Positions 19,766 to 27,729 of a stretch of DNA of 64,000 bases are shown here, one piece after another. The notes beneath the pieces were generated by a model that worked only from the letters and a program-made list of their open reading frames with translations, had not been told where the DNA came from and made no database searches. The stretch is from Enterobacter asburiae (lineage in GTDB: Bacteria > Pseudomonadota > Gammaproteobacteria > Enterobacterales > Enterobacteriaceae): assembly GCF_024599655.1 (NCBI RefSeq), contig NZ_CP102247.1, positions 1,984,001 through 2,048,000 on the forward strand, read 5' to 3'. Numbering within the stretch: position 1 is the first letter of the stretch; each line of letters starts with the position of its first letter. Made by a program: the position numbers and the translations under genes.

Positions 19766-20557
19766 ATGGCTATTGCGGATTTGGATAAACAGCCAGATTC
19801 TGTTTCTTCCGTGCTGAAGGTGTTTGGCATCTTACAGGCGCTGGGAGAAGAGCGTGAAATAGGTATTACAGAGTTGTCGCAGCGCGTGATGATGTCAAAA
19901 AGCACCGTTTATCGCTTTTTGCAAACCATGAAGTCGCTGGGCTACGTTGCCCAGGAAGGCGAATCTGAAAAATACTCTCTGACGCTGAAGCTGTTTGAGC
20001 TGGGTGCCCGTGCGCTACAAAATGTTGACCTGATCCGCAGCGCCGATATTCAGATGCGTGAAATCTCTCGCCTGACCAAAGAGACCATCCATCTCGGCGC
20101 GCTGGATGAAGACAGCATTGTTTACATCCATAAAATCGACTCCATGTACAATCTGCGCATGTATTCGCGCATTGGTCGTCGCAACCCGCTCTACAGTACC
20201 GCCATTGGTAAGGTTCTGCTGGCGTGGCGCGATCGTGAGGAAGTGAAGCAGATCCTCGAAGGCGTGGAATACAAGCAAAGTACCTCACGAACCATTACCA
20301 GCACGGACGCGCTGTTAACGGTGCTCGATCGCGTACGCGAGCAGGGGTATGGCGAAGATAACGAAGAGCAGGAAGAAGGGCTGCGCTGCATCGGCGTTCC
20401 GGTGTTTGACCGTTTTGGCGTGGTGATCGCGGGCTTAAGTATCTCCTTCCCAACCTTACGCTTCTCCGAAGAGCGTCTGCATGAGTATGTGGCTATTCTG
20501 CACACTGCCGCACGTAAGATTTCTGAACAGATGGGGTATCACGACTACCCGTTCTAA
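19766..20557 (+). CDS. kdgR: IclR-family repressor KdgR
   Basis: Transcriptional repressor of the hexuronate/KDG catabolic genes, released by 2-keto-3-deoxygluconate. It has 263 residues. A winged helix-turn-helix occupies about 20-80 (GITELSQRVMMSKSTVYRFLQTM), followed by the IclR effector domain with GQ/IHLGALDEDSIVYIHK and the C-terminal EEGLRCIGVPVFDRFG pattern. Near-identical in length and sequence to E. coli KdgR. The ATG follows a GAGGTGG site. A strong terminator lies just downstream. Confidence 0.97.
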   Translation: MAIADLDKQPDSVSSVLKVFGILQALGEEREIGITELSQRVMMSKSTVYRFLQTMKSLGYVAQEGESEKYSLTLKLFELGARALQNVDLIRSADIQMREISRLTKETIHLGALDEDSIVYIHKIDSMYNLRMYSRIGRRNPLYSTAIGKVLLAWRDREEVKQILEGVEYKQSTSRTITSTDALLTVLDRVREQGYGEDNEEQEEGLRCIGVPVFDRFGVVIAGLSISFPTLRFSEERLHEYVAILHTAARKISEQMGYHDYPF

Positions 20558-20570
20558 TCTCTGTTCCCAT

Positions 20571-20602
20571 AAAAAAACGCCGCAACAGATGCGGCGTTTT
20601 TT
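20571..20602 (+). terminator. Terminator after kdgR
   Basis: AAAACGCCGC-AACAGAT-GCGGCGTTTT hairpin with A-run and T-run. Confidence 0.9.
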
Positions 20603-20623
20603 GTCGGTCATTTACCCGGCTGA

Positions 20624-20863
20624 TTAACCATTATCAATCACGACGGATGTCTTACGCAGGACCGGACAGTGGGTTAAGCCCACGATCCCGCTTTCAGTAT
20701 GCAGATATTGCGCAGTGCTCACGCCCTGTGCCGTTAAATATTTACACTGAATTCCTAACCCGGCTGCGTTCTCGGTGCTTCCCACAAGCACGCCATAACC
20801 CGTTAGCAGAAGGCCAATCCAGACAATGGCCAGTGCAACAATTGTTCGAATGATTAACCGCAT
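20624..20863 (-). CDS. yobH: YobH family small protein
   Basis: Uncharacterised protein of 79 residues with one hydrophobic N-terminal segment (TIVALAIVWIGLLLTGYGVL) that could be a signal anchor. Two cysteines (IQCKYL and THCPVL) would lie in the periplasm. Two adjacent ATG codons exist; the second (20863) has the better distance to AGAGG and gives the E. coli length. It lies between kdgR and mgrB, divergent from mgrB, as in E. coli. Confidence 0.9.
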   Translation of the reverse strand: MRLIIRTIVALAIVWIGLLLTGYGVLVGSTENAAGLGIQCKYLTAQGVSTAQYLHTESGIVGLTHCPVLRKTSVVIDNG

Positions 20864-20957
20864 CATTTCCTCTTTTATCGTTGTTATCATAATGCTAGCG
20901 TAAACGGTTTACGCGGCGAAACAAGTGCAGGAATCTGAAAAAAGCGCGATGGAGGCA

Positions 20958-20974
20958 CAGTTAGTCCTTGTTTA
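20958..20974 (+). promoter_or_regulatory. PhoP box upstream of mgrB
   Basis: CAGTTA-N5-TGTTTA follows the PhoP direct repeat (G/T)GTTTA-N5-(G/T)GTTTA, with a degenerate first half. A -10-like GATAAC follows about 10 bases on, the usual layout of PhoP-activated promoters. mgrB is a known member of the PhoP regulon. Confidence 0.75.
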
Positions 20975-21023
20975 AGATAAGCGTGATAACCTCGTTACAT
21001 CAGGTCTTTAGACGGAGTGTGGA

Positions 21024-21167
21024 GTGAAAAAAATACGCTGGGTAATTCTGATTATCGTGCTGATAGCGTGCGTGGTGTTATGGACGCAGACGATCAATGT
21101 GATGTGCGATCAGGATGTACAGTTTTTTAGCGGCGTTTGCGCAATCAATAAATTTATTCCGTGGTAA
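21024..21167 (+). CDS. mgrB: PhoQ feedback inhibitor MgrB
   Basis: Small inner-membrane protein that binds the sensor kinase PhoQ and lowers its activity, giving negative feedback on PhoP/PhoQ. The 47 residues begin at a GTG, six bases after ACGGAG. They comprise a short basic N-terminus (MKKIRW), one membrane helix (about 7-24) and a periplasmic tail [21 protein letters not shown], with the two functional cysteines at 28 and 39. The gene is intact: no insertion, frameshift or early stop is seen. Loss of mgrB is known to raise polymyxin resistance in several enterobacteria. Confidence 0.95.
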   Translation: MKKIRWVILIIVLIACVVLWTQTINVMCDQDVQFFSGVCAINKFIPW

Positions 21168-21241
21168 CACGCATTTTTTCTCAAGGTGATTTCCTTCCTT
21201 CGCGCCAGTGGTAAAATAGACGTTTTTATTGAGGTGGTGAA

Positions 21242-21532
21242 ATGGGTGAGTTACTGAATTCAGGGCTGCTGAATATAGCATCCCTGATGATTTCTTTGGT
21301 TGTTCTGCTGGTGGGGCTGGTCATTTGGTTTTTCGTGAACCGCGCCAGTTCCCGTACTAACGAGCAGATTGAACTGCTGGAAGCGCTGCTCGATCAGCAA
21401 AAACGTCAGAATGCGCTGCTTCGCCGTCTATGTGAGGCTAACGAACCGGAAGAGAAAGACGCGCCGAAAGACCCGGTCGCTGAAGATAACAAAGACGAAG
21501 ACGACTTTATCCGCCTGGTGGCTGAGCGTTAA
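21242..21532 (+). CDS. yebO: YebO family membrane protein
   Basis: Uncharacterised protein of 96 residues with one N-terminal membrane helix (about 10-33) followed by a charged, probably coiled-coil tail rich in Glu, Asp and Lys. GAGGTG precedes the ATG. It lies between mgrB and the MBL-fold gene; in E. coli it is followed by yobF and cspC. Confidence 0.9.
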   Translation: MGELLNSGLLNIASLMISLVVLLVGLVIWFFVNRASSRTNEQIELLEALLDQQKRQNALLRRLCEANEPEEKDAPKDPVAEDNKDEDDFIRLVAER

Positions 21533-21553
21533 TCTTTTGTCTGGGAGGTGGCT

Positions 21554-22543
21554 GTGGTCTGGAAAAATCCCTGGTATGACCCCTCCCTGAAACATCACAC
21601 CCCGAACGGTTTTCGTAATACCGATCCTGTCGGACATCAACCCGGCGATCTTGACCGCTGGCGTAAAGCGCGTAAAGAGGCCGGTTTACCGAAGCCGCCC
21701 GCGCTGGGTTATGAAGACTTTATCCACCAGTGGTGGCAACCGGTTGAGCTTACGCAATCTCATGAAGATGGGGTGTGGTGGCTCGGACACGCGAGTGTGT
21801 TGCTGCAGCTGGACGGCAATATCATCCTTACCGATCCGGTGTTTTCACGGCGCGCTTCTCCGCTCCCTTTCCTGGGACCACAGCGTAAAACGCCTCCCGC
21901 GCTGTCAGTCGATCAACTGCTTCAGCTTGATGCGGTCGTCATCTCCCATAATCATTACGATCATCTTGATGACGCGACCATTCGCCGTATCCTCAAGCGC
22001 TTCCCCGACGTCAGTTTTTTTGTTCCGCTGGGCCTGGCCGACTGGTTTCGCCGCCGGGGGGCAAAACGCGTGGTTGAGCTCGACTGGTGGCAGAGTTTCA
22101 CCTGGCAGGGGATGACGCTGACCGCCGTACCGGCACAGCACTGGAGTATGCGCACGCCATGGAACCGCAATCGCTCATTATGGTGCGGCTGGGTTATGGA
22201 AGGTCGACATCATCGTTTCTGGTTCAGCGGCGATACGGGGTATTCGCCCGAGCTGCTGTTGATACCTCAACGCCTGGGCCATATCGATGCTGCCGCGTTA
22301 CCGATAGGTGCCTATGCCCCACGATGGTTCATGGCTGTCCATCATATGGATCCGCAATCCGCGGTGGCATTGTGGCAGCAGTTGGGTTGTCCGCTGGCGT
22401 TTCCCATTCACTGGGGCGTGTTTGAACTGGCAGATGAAGCCCTGGATGAACCTGTGCGGGAGTTAACTGACGCGCTAGATAATTTAGCACCAGTTAATCA
22501 TTCTTTCAGGATACTGAAAATTGGCGAATATTTATCCTTATAA
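21554..22543 (+). CDS. MBL-fold metallo-hydrolase (RomA/NAPE-PLD-like)
   Basis: Predicted zinc hydrolase of about 329 residues in the branch of the metallo-beta-lactamase superfamily that includes RomA and N-acyl-phosphatidylethanolamine phospholipase D. The N-terminal NPWYDPSLKHHTPNGFRN is typical of the branch. The metal motif is SHNHYDHLDD (about 136-145), with later ligand regions PAQHWSMR, FSGDTGYSP and PIHWGVFEL. A GTG at 21554 fits GGGAGG best; a GTG at 21548 is also in frame. No signal peptide, so cytoplasmic. It starts 21 bp after yebO and could share its transcript. K-12 lacks it at this place. Substrate unknown. Confidence 0.85.
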   Translation: MVWKNPWYDPSLKHHTPNGFRNTDPVGHQPGDLDRWRKARKEAGLPKPPALGYEDFIHQWWQPVELTQSHEDGVWWLGHASVLLQLDGNIILTDPVFSRRASPLPFLGPQRKTPPALSVDQLLQLDAVVISHNHYDHLDDATIRRILKRFPDVSFFVPLGLADWFRRRGAKRVVELDWWQSFTWQGMTLTAVPAQHWSMRTPWNRNRSLWCGWVMEGRHHRFWFSGDTGYSPELLLIPQRLGHIDAAALPIGAYAPRWFMAVHHMDPQSAVALWQQLGCPLAFPIHWGVFELADEALDEPVRELTDALDNLAPVNHSFRILKIGEYLSL

Positions 22544-23068
22544 ACGAAGCGATTAATTGTTGCATATATTCTTGATGTAAACGCACTCAGGAATGTTTTA
22601 TTTTTATCGAAACGTTTTGCTTGCCTTCTTTTGATGCAGGTTCATAAAAATTTCATTATTTTGGTGCATAACACTGTTTATTAGCTGGTGCATTTTAATA
22701 CAGTTGGGCGTGGGTTATTAACGTTGTTTTTTCTCTGAAACAATTTGGTCGCGTTACAATGATTTAAGCATAAGTTTTCACAAATTGTTCTAACTCAATC
22801 AAGACGTAAGATTTCTTTTCCCGGTTGCTGGACGCTTCGTTATGAATGAGCTATGTTAAAAACATCTTAGATTACAGCGGTTGTGAAAGCAACGCCGGGT
22901 CTTTGTTACGCAGCAGAGCTGTCTGTACGTGATGCGCATAATTGTGCAAAACCTGACAGGCACTGTTCGAATTTGTGCGGCGGATCGAGACATGTTTAAA
23001 AATGGCTTGCCATATTAAACATAGTGTGTGATAACACGTTTTGGGTCAAACGAGGTACAGTTCTGTTT
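22544..23068 (+). other. 525-bp non-coding region, probably the promoter and leader of yobF-cspC
   Basis: No convincing coding frame on either strand. The first 250 bases are AT-rich; the rest is of mixed composition. No terminator hairpin with a T-run was seen. The likely content is the promoter and a long 5' leader for yobF-cspC. Confidence 0.5.
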
Positions 23069-23200
23069 ATGTGTGGCATTTTCAGTAAAGAAGTCCTGAG
23101 TAAACACGTTGTCGTTGAATACCGCTTCTCTGCCGAACCTTATATTAGTGCCTCATGCAGTAATGTCTCAGTTTTATCTCAGTTAATGCCTGCGGGCTAA
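23069..23200 (+). CDS. yobF: Small stress-related protein YobF
   Basis: Short gene of 43 codons in front of cspC, too small for most gene callers. The product begins [20 protein letters not shown] and continues with [19 protein letters not shown], closely matching E. coli YobF. Two cysteines (2 and 30) are conserved. In E. coli, YobF accumulates under heat and other stresses and is co-transcribed with cspC. The cspC start follows 26 bp after the stop. Confidence 0.9.
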
Positions 23201-23226
23201 GAAAACACTCTAAGGAATTTTGCAAA

Positions 23227-23436
23227 ATGGCAAAGATTAAAGGTCAAGTTAAGTGGTTCAACGAGTCTAAAGGTTTTGGTTTCATTACTCCTGCTGACGG
23301 CAGCAAAGACGTGTTCGTACACTTCTCTGCAATCCAGGGTAACGGCTTCAAAACTCTGGCTGAAGGCCAGAACGTTGAGTTCGAAATTCAGGACGGCCAG
23401 AAAGGCCCAGCTGCAGTTAACGTAACTGCTATCTGA
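23227..23436 (+). CDS. cspC: Cold-shock-family RNA chaperone CspC
   Basis: Single cold-shock (OB-fold) domain of 69 residues, constitutively made in E. coli and able to stabilise rpoS and other mRNAs. The RNA-binding motifs RNP1 (KGFGFITP) and RNP2 (VFVHFSAI) are intact, and the start [16 protein letters not shown] is diagnostic of CspC rather than CspA or CspE. AAGGAATTTT precedes the ATG. A terminator lies about 50 bp downstream. Confidence 0.97.
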
Positions 23437-23483
23437 TCGAACCGCTGCTGACTGAAGCGCTTAGCACTTCAATCTCAGACATA

Positions 23484-23511
23484 AAGCCTCGCATAACGCG
23501 GGGCTTTTTTA
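23484..23511 (+). terminator. Terminator after cspC
   Basis: AAGCCTCGC-ATAAC-GCGGGGCTT hairpin (one G-T pair) followed by a run of T. Confidence 0.85.
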
Positions 23512-23655
23512 TGCCCCTTATCTTTCAAAATATTACTATTCGCGGTCTTGTTAGTAACTTGTTGCAAAGCTGCGAGGTTAGTAGCACTGTTTTGCCACCC
23601 TAAACCCATCTTTTCCCGTTAAATCAGGGCGTTGTTTTACAGTCCCGGGGTTCAG

Positions 23656-25374
23656 GTGAAGAAGAAATTGATAACGACCGCTGGCAATTTCACGCCGGCG
23701 CGTTTTGTGCTGCTCTGTTTAGCTATTTTTTGTAGTCTGGCTTTTTTGCTGGGCCGCGTTGCCTGGCTGCAAATCATCAAGCCTGACAATCTGGTGAAGC
23801 AGGAAGATATGCGCTCCCTTCGCCAGCTGGCGATTGACGCGCCGCGCGGCATGATAATGGATCGCGAAGGTCGCCCCCTGGCGGTGAGCGTGCCTGTCCG
23901 GGCCGTGTGGGCCGATCCTAAAACGGTGCTGGCAAAAGGGGGCGTTGGCGTTGACGAACGCTGGCAGGCGTTGGCAAACGCGCTGCATCTCTCCCTGGGC
24001 ACACTTTCGGCGCGAATCAATGCCAACCCGCAGGGCCGTTTTATTTATCTTGCCCGTCAGGTCGATCCTGCACAGGCAAAGTGGATCGATAAGCTCAACC
24101 TGCCCGGCATCAATTTACGCGATGAATCCCGCCGTTTTTATCCTGCCGGTCATGTGGCAGCGAACCTGATTGGTTTCACCAATATTGACGGGCAGGGCAT
24201 TGAAGGCGTGGAAAAAAGCTTCAACGCACAGCTGACCGGCAAGGCGGGTGTGCGACAGGTAAGGGAAGACCGCTACGGACGCGTGGTTGAAAACCTGACG
24301 GAAGTGGCACCCGCACCGGCGCATAACATCCAGTTAAGTATCGACGAGCGTCTGCAAACCATCACCGAAGATGCGCTCGATAATGCCGTGGCCTGGAACA
24401 AGGCCGAGTCTGGGGCATCGGTGCTAATTAATATCCCAACCGGGGAAATCCTCGCCATGGCGAGCTATCCGGATTTCAACCCCAATAACCGGGAAGGCGC
24501 GACGATAAACGATTTTCGCAACCGTGCGATCAGCGATACGTTTGAACCGGGTTCCACGGTCAAGCCGCTGGTGCTGATGACGGCCCTGCAGCAGGGGCTG
24601 GTCCAGCCGGACAGCGTGATTGACACGCACCCGTATACCCTTGACGGGCATCGTATCCGCGATGTGGGCTATTATCCTGAACTGACAATGACGGGGATCC
24701 TGCAAAAATCGAGCGATACCGGCGTGTCCCGACTGTCCCTGGCAATGCCTGTCCAGCATCTTATTGATACCTATCGAAACTTTGGTTTTGGCACGAATAC
24801 GGGGCTTGGCTTAACGGGGGAGAGCGCGGGACTGCTGCCCCAGCGTAAATACTGGAGCCAGCTCGACCGCGCGACCTTTGCCTTCGGCTACGGGCTGATG
24901 GTGACGCCGCTCCAGCTGGCGCACGTCTACGCCACGATTGGCGGTTTCGGGCTTGAGAGACCTCTCTCGATTACGCGTATCGATCCACCCGTTATCGGGC
25001 ACCGCGTTATGCCGGAAGAGATTGCGCATGAGGTGGAGCACATGATGGAGAGCGTTGCGCTGCCCGGCGGTGGCGGGGTTAAGGCCGCCGTTCGTGATTA
25101 CCGGGTGGCGGTGAAAACCGGTACGGCGAAGAAAATTGACGACAGCGGGAAGTACGTCGATAAATACGTCGCCTATACGGCCGGCGTTGCGCCTGCCAGC
25201 GATCCACGCTTTGCCCTGGTGGTGGTCATTAACGATCCGCAAAATGGCGCCTACTACGGCGGTGCCGTTTCCGCGCCTGTCTTCAGCGAGATTATGGGCA
25301 ACGTGCTGCGTCTGGAGAATGTGAAACCTGACGGGTTACCGGCGGGTTCAGATCACCTTATCGTTATGCGTTAA
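23656..25374 (+). CDS. FtsI-type penicillin-binding protein, PBP3 paralogue (PBP3SAL-like)
   Basis: Class B penicillin-binding protein: a monofunctional transpeptidase for septal peptidoglycan. It has 572 residues from the GTG at 23656; a TTG at 23632 would add eight. One N-terminal membrane helix (about 15-38) precedes the dimerisation and transpeptidase domains. Active-site motifs are STVK with Ser300 (FEPGSTVKP), SSD at 352-354 where FtsI has SSN, and KTGTAKK from Lys487. It resembles FtsI throughout but is not in the dcw cluster. Its place between cspC and rlmA is that of Salmonella PBP3SAL, a second division enzyme used at acidic pH. The same role here is inferred. Confidence 0.9.
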   Translation: MKKKLITTAGNFTPARFVLLCLAIFCSLAFLLGRVAWLQIIKPDNLVKQEDMRSLRQLAIDAPRGMIMDREGRPLAVSVPVRAVWADPKTVLAKGGVGVDERWQALANALHLSLGTLSARINANPQGRFIYLARQVDPAQAKWIDKLNLPGINLRDESRRFYPAGHVAANLIGFTNIDGQGIEGVEKSFNAQLTGKAGVRQVREDRYGRVVENLTEVAPAPAHNIQLSIDERLQTITEDALDNAVAWNKAESGASVLINIPTGEILAMASYPDFNPNNREGATINDFRNRAISDTFEPGSTVKPLVLMTALQQGLVQPDSVIDTHPYTLDGHRIRDVGYYPELTMTGILQKSSDTGVSRLSLAMPVQHLIDTYRNFGFGTNTGLGLTGESAGLLPQRKYWSQLDRATFAFGYGLMVTPLQLAHVYATIGGFGLERPLSITRIDPPVIGHRVMPEEIAHEVEHMMESVALPGGGGVKAAVRDYRVAVKTGTAKKIDDSGKYVDKYVAYTAGVAPASDPRFALVVVINDPQNGAYYGGAVSAPVFSEIMGNVLRLENVKPDGLPAGSDHLIVMR

Positions 25375-25439
25375 CCGGACGTTTATAACCAGGGCGAATA
25401 GCGGTACACTTCGCCCTTTGATTATGCTCCGGAGTCACC

Positions 25440-26255
25440 ATGTCCTTCAGCTGTCCCCTTTGCCACGCCCCCCTGACGCACTCAGATAAAAGTTATACCT
25501 GTCCGCAGGGGCATCAGTTTGATATGGCAAAAGAAGGCTACGTGAATCTTCTGCCGGTGCAGCATAAGCGCTCCCGCGATCCAGGAGACAGTGCAGAGAT
25601 GATGCAGGCGCGTCGCGCGTTTCTGGATGCCGCGCACTATCTGCCGCTGCGTGAGACCGTCGCGCAGATGCTTAATGACATTCTGCCGGATTCTGCCACC
25701 GCCATGCTCGATATTGGCTGCGGGGAAGGGTACTACACCGCACGGTTTGCCGGGATTGCCCGTGAGAAGGGCGCGCTGACATTCGGTCTGGACGTGTCGA
25801 AAGTGGCCATTCGCGCGGCGGCAAAGCGTTACGCGGACGTGACGTTCTGCGTGGCATCCAGTCACCGGCTGCCGTTTGACGATGCCAGCATGGATGCTGT
25901 TATCCGCATTTATGCGCCCTGCAAGGTGGAAGAGCTGGCTCGCGTGGTGAAGCCGGGCGGATGGGTGGTCACCGTAACGCCGGGCCCGCGTCATCTGATG
26001 GAGCTGAAAGGCCTGATCTACGATGAAGTGCGTCTCCATGCCCCTCATTCTGAACAGCTGGCCGGTTTTAGCCTGAAGCAGGAGCAAAGCGTGGCGTATG
26101 AAATGACGTTGAAAGGGGAAGAGGCCACCGCGTTGCTGCAGATGACGCCGTTCGCGTGGCGGGCAAAACCGGAAGTATGGGAAGCGCTAGCTGCACACTC
26201 AACATTTCGCTGCCAGACGGATTTCAGTATCCACGTCTGGCAGTGCGAAGATTAA
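25440..26255 (+). CDS. rlmA: 23S rRNA m1G745 methyltransferase RlmA
   Basis: SAM-dependent enzyme that methylates N1 of G745 in 23S rRNA hairpin 35. The 271 residues start with a zinc finger formed by Cys5, Cys8, Cys21 and His25 (CPLCHAP...TCPQGHQF). The Rossmann methyltransferase domain follows, with [16 protein letters not shown] as SAM motif I and [14 protein letters not shown] further on. The last 4 bases overlap the convergent mntP stop. Confidence 0.96.
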   Translation: MSFSCPLCHAPLTHSDKSYTCPQGHQFDMAKEGYVNLLPVQHKRSRDPGDSAEMMQARRAFLDAAHYLPLRETVAQMLNDILPDSATAMLDIGCGEGYYTARFAGIAREKGALTFGLDVSKVAIRAAAKRYADVTFCVASSHRLPFDDASMDAVIRIYAPCKVEELARVVKPGGWVVTVTPGPRHLMELKGLIYDEVRLHAPHSEQLAGFSLKQEQSVAYEMTLKGEEATALLQMTPFAWRAKPEVWEALAAHSTFRCQTDFSIHVWQCED

Positions 26256-26818
26256 CCGGCGAAGTGTGCCCAGAGGATCTGGGCGCCAATGCCAATCAAC
26301 ACAATTCCCCCCAGGATCTCGGCGCGTTTACCCAGCAGCGGGCCGATAAACCGTCCAACCATCATGCCCAGCGTGGACATAATCAGCGTTGCGCAGCCGA
26401 TGGCCAGCGCGGTGGCGATAATATTGACCTGCAGGAATGCCAGACCGACACCGACGGCCATCGCATCAAGGCTTGTGGCAATCGCTGTGGTGACCAACAG
26501 CCAGAACCCGTGGCGGTGCTGCGGCTCCTCGTCTTCTTCATCACCACCGCGAAAACCTTCTATGACCATTCGACCACCGAGAAAGACCAGCAGGACGAAC
26601 GCAATCCAGTGGTTCCATTCAAGCACGAACTGGCTGGCGAGCATGCCAAGACCCCAGCCGATAAGCGGCGTCAGCGTTTCGATAGCACCGAAAATGAGAC
26701 CGGTACGCAGGGCTTCTGAGAATTTTGGTTTATGGAGCGTGGCGCCTTTTCCGATAGAAGCAGCAAATGCGTCCATGGACATGCCAAAAGCGAGGAGGAT
26801 CGTAGCGGAGATATTCAT
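26252..26818 (-). CDS. mntP: Manganese efflux pump MntP
   Basis: Inner-membrane Mn2+ exporter, 188 residues with six helices in two homologous halves. The ATG at 26818 starts [19 protein letters not shown]; in-frame starts up to 26914 lie in the riboswitch leader and are rejected. Asp-containing helix motifs [14 protein letters not shown] (first half) and [14 protein letters not shown] (second half) are the family's transport signature. Expression should be induced by Mn2+ through both the riboswitch leader and MntR (see the sites at 26885-27210). Confidence 0.96.
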   Translation of the reverse strand: MNISATILLAFGMSMDAFAASIGKGATLHKPKFSEALRTGLIFGAIETLTPLIGWGLGMLASQFVLEWNHWIAFVLLVFLGGRMVIEGFRGGDEEDEEPQHRHGFWLLVTTAIATSLDAMAVGVGLAFLQVNIIATALAIGCATLIMSTLGMMVGRFIGPLLGKRAEILGGIVLIGIGAQILWAHFAG

Positions 26819-26884
26819 AACAGCGTCCAGACCGGGGATATCCATATGACACATCACTGCCCCCAGTAAACAGCAGTTGATGTA

Positions 26885-27030
26885 TCTATGGTCTCGCCTG
26901 ATCGCGCCGCACATAAGATGTGCTGTCAGCGAACCGTACGCGCCACGTTTTTCAACGAGTATGTTGACACGTACATTTCCTGCGAGCAGGAAATCGGCTA
27001 CTCCCCAACGACGGGCGCAACCTTAACATA
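26885..27030 (-). ncRNA. yybP-ykoY manganese riboswitch in the mntP leader
   Basis: On the minus strand the leader carries the conserved GGGGAGTAGCC block (26997-27008 region), GTCAACATACTC (26955-26970 region), and GGCGAGACCAT (26888-26898) before the mntP start. These are the signature elements of the yybP-ykoY class, which binds Mn2+ directly and precedes mntP in E. coli. Boundaries are approximate. Binding of Mn2+ should favour mntP expression. Confidence 0.85.
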
Positions 27031-27080
27031 TTTTGAGAAAATAAAACAACAATGAAGAGGCATTATTTAAAATGCTTAGT

Positions 27081-27099
27081 GATAACGATTTTCATTTGT
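27081..27099 (-). promoter_or_regulatory. Fur-like box upstream of mntP
   Basis: On the minus strand, AAATGAAAATCGTTATC fits the 19-bp Fur consensus at about 14 of 19 positions. It lies between the MntR-type palindromes and the riboswitch, where the mntP promoter should be. Confidence 0.5.
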
Positions 27100-27150
27100 C
27101 TTTAAGCGTGAAGATATCGTTAACAAATAGAGATCAAATTAACGAAGGGG

Positions 27151-27168
27151 ATATAGCTTTGGCTATAT
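27151..27168. promoter_or_regulatory. MntR box 1 (palindrome)
   Basis: ATATAGC-TTTG-GCTATAT, a perfect 7-bp inverted repeat with a 4-bp spacer. Read on the other strand it is ATAGCcaaaGCTAT, very close to the E. coli MntR box (CATAGCaaagGCTATG). Confidence 0.75.
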
Positions 27169-27190
27169 TTCTTGCGCACGATAAACGCAT

Positions 27191-27210
27191 TATATAGCCA
27201 TTGCTATATA
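27191..27210. promoter_or_regulatory. MntR box 2 (palindrome)
   Basis: TATATAGC-CATT-GCTATATA, an 8-bp inverted repeat with a 4-bp spacer and the same core as box 1. Its centre lies 41 bp from that of box 1, about four helical turns. It is only a few bases from the yobD stop. Confidence 0.7.
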
Positions 27211-27216
27211 TCTAAC

Positions 27217-27675
27217 TTATTGAGTTTTAACGAGTAACTTGTATATCTTTTCCAGGTCGTCAATATTCTTCACCCGAACAAGCAGGCGACGTTGTTCTAA
27301 TTGCATCACCAGCACACCGTCTTCGGATAAATTCATCTCTTTAATACGGTTATATTCTATCCATACATTGGCGAAGAAAAACCCGCGGGATTTAAAAATG
27401 ATTTTCGGCGTGCGGATCCAGAACAGATAAACAGCCATTAATGCCAGCGCACATAATAACCATGTGGTTAATATTGCACCATGGCCGGTGACGTTATTGT
27501 AAATAAGAATAGCGATGAGACCCGCGAAGATAAACGCATCCACGCGCCCGCGTCGCAGAAGGGGAAGGGAGAGCAGCGTCTCGCCGTGACGGCGGGGCAT
27601 GATGAACTCGTCATAGATCGCGTAAGCCAGAAGGGCAGCAATAAATAAAACCAGTACGATGTCCGTGACAGTCAT
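27217..27675 (-). CDS. yobD: DUF986 inner-membrane protein YobD
   Basis: Uncharacterised membrane protein of 152 residues with about three hydrophobic helices in the first 90 residues (near 5-25, 48-63 and 70-88) and a cytoplasmic C-terminal half beginning [20 protein letters not shown]. Length equals that of E. coli YobD. It follows manZ on the same strand, but the manXYZ terminator lies only 14 bp before its start, so it is probably transcribed by read-through or from a promoter inside manZ. Confidence 0.92.
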   Translation of the reverse strand: MTVTDIVLVLFIAALLAYAIYDEFIMPRRHGETLLSLPLLRRGRVDAFIFAGLIAILIYNNVTGHGAILTTWLLCALALMAVYLFWIRTPKIIFKSRGFFFANVWIEYNRIKEMNLSEDGVLVMQLEQRRLLVRVKNIDDLEKIYKLLVKTQ

Positions 27676-27688
27676 TCATCCTCCAGAT

Positions 27689-27714
27689 AAAAAAACCGGG
27701 GGCAAGCCCCCGGC
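27689..27714 (-). terminator. Terminator of manXYZ
   Basis: On the minus strand, CCGGGGGC-TTG-CCCCCGG followed by seven T, between the manZ stop and the yobD start. Confidence 0.85.
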
Positions 27715-27729
27715 CTATAGCATTGAAAC

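Noticed and set aside
26819..26914. Upstream in-frame starts of mntP
   Set aside because: They fall in the riboswitch leader and give residues unlike the family.
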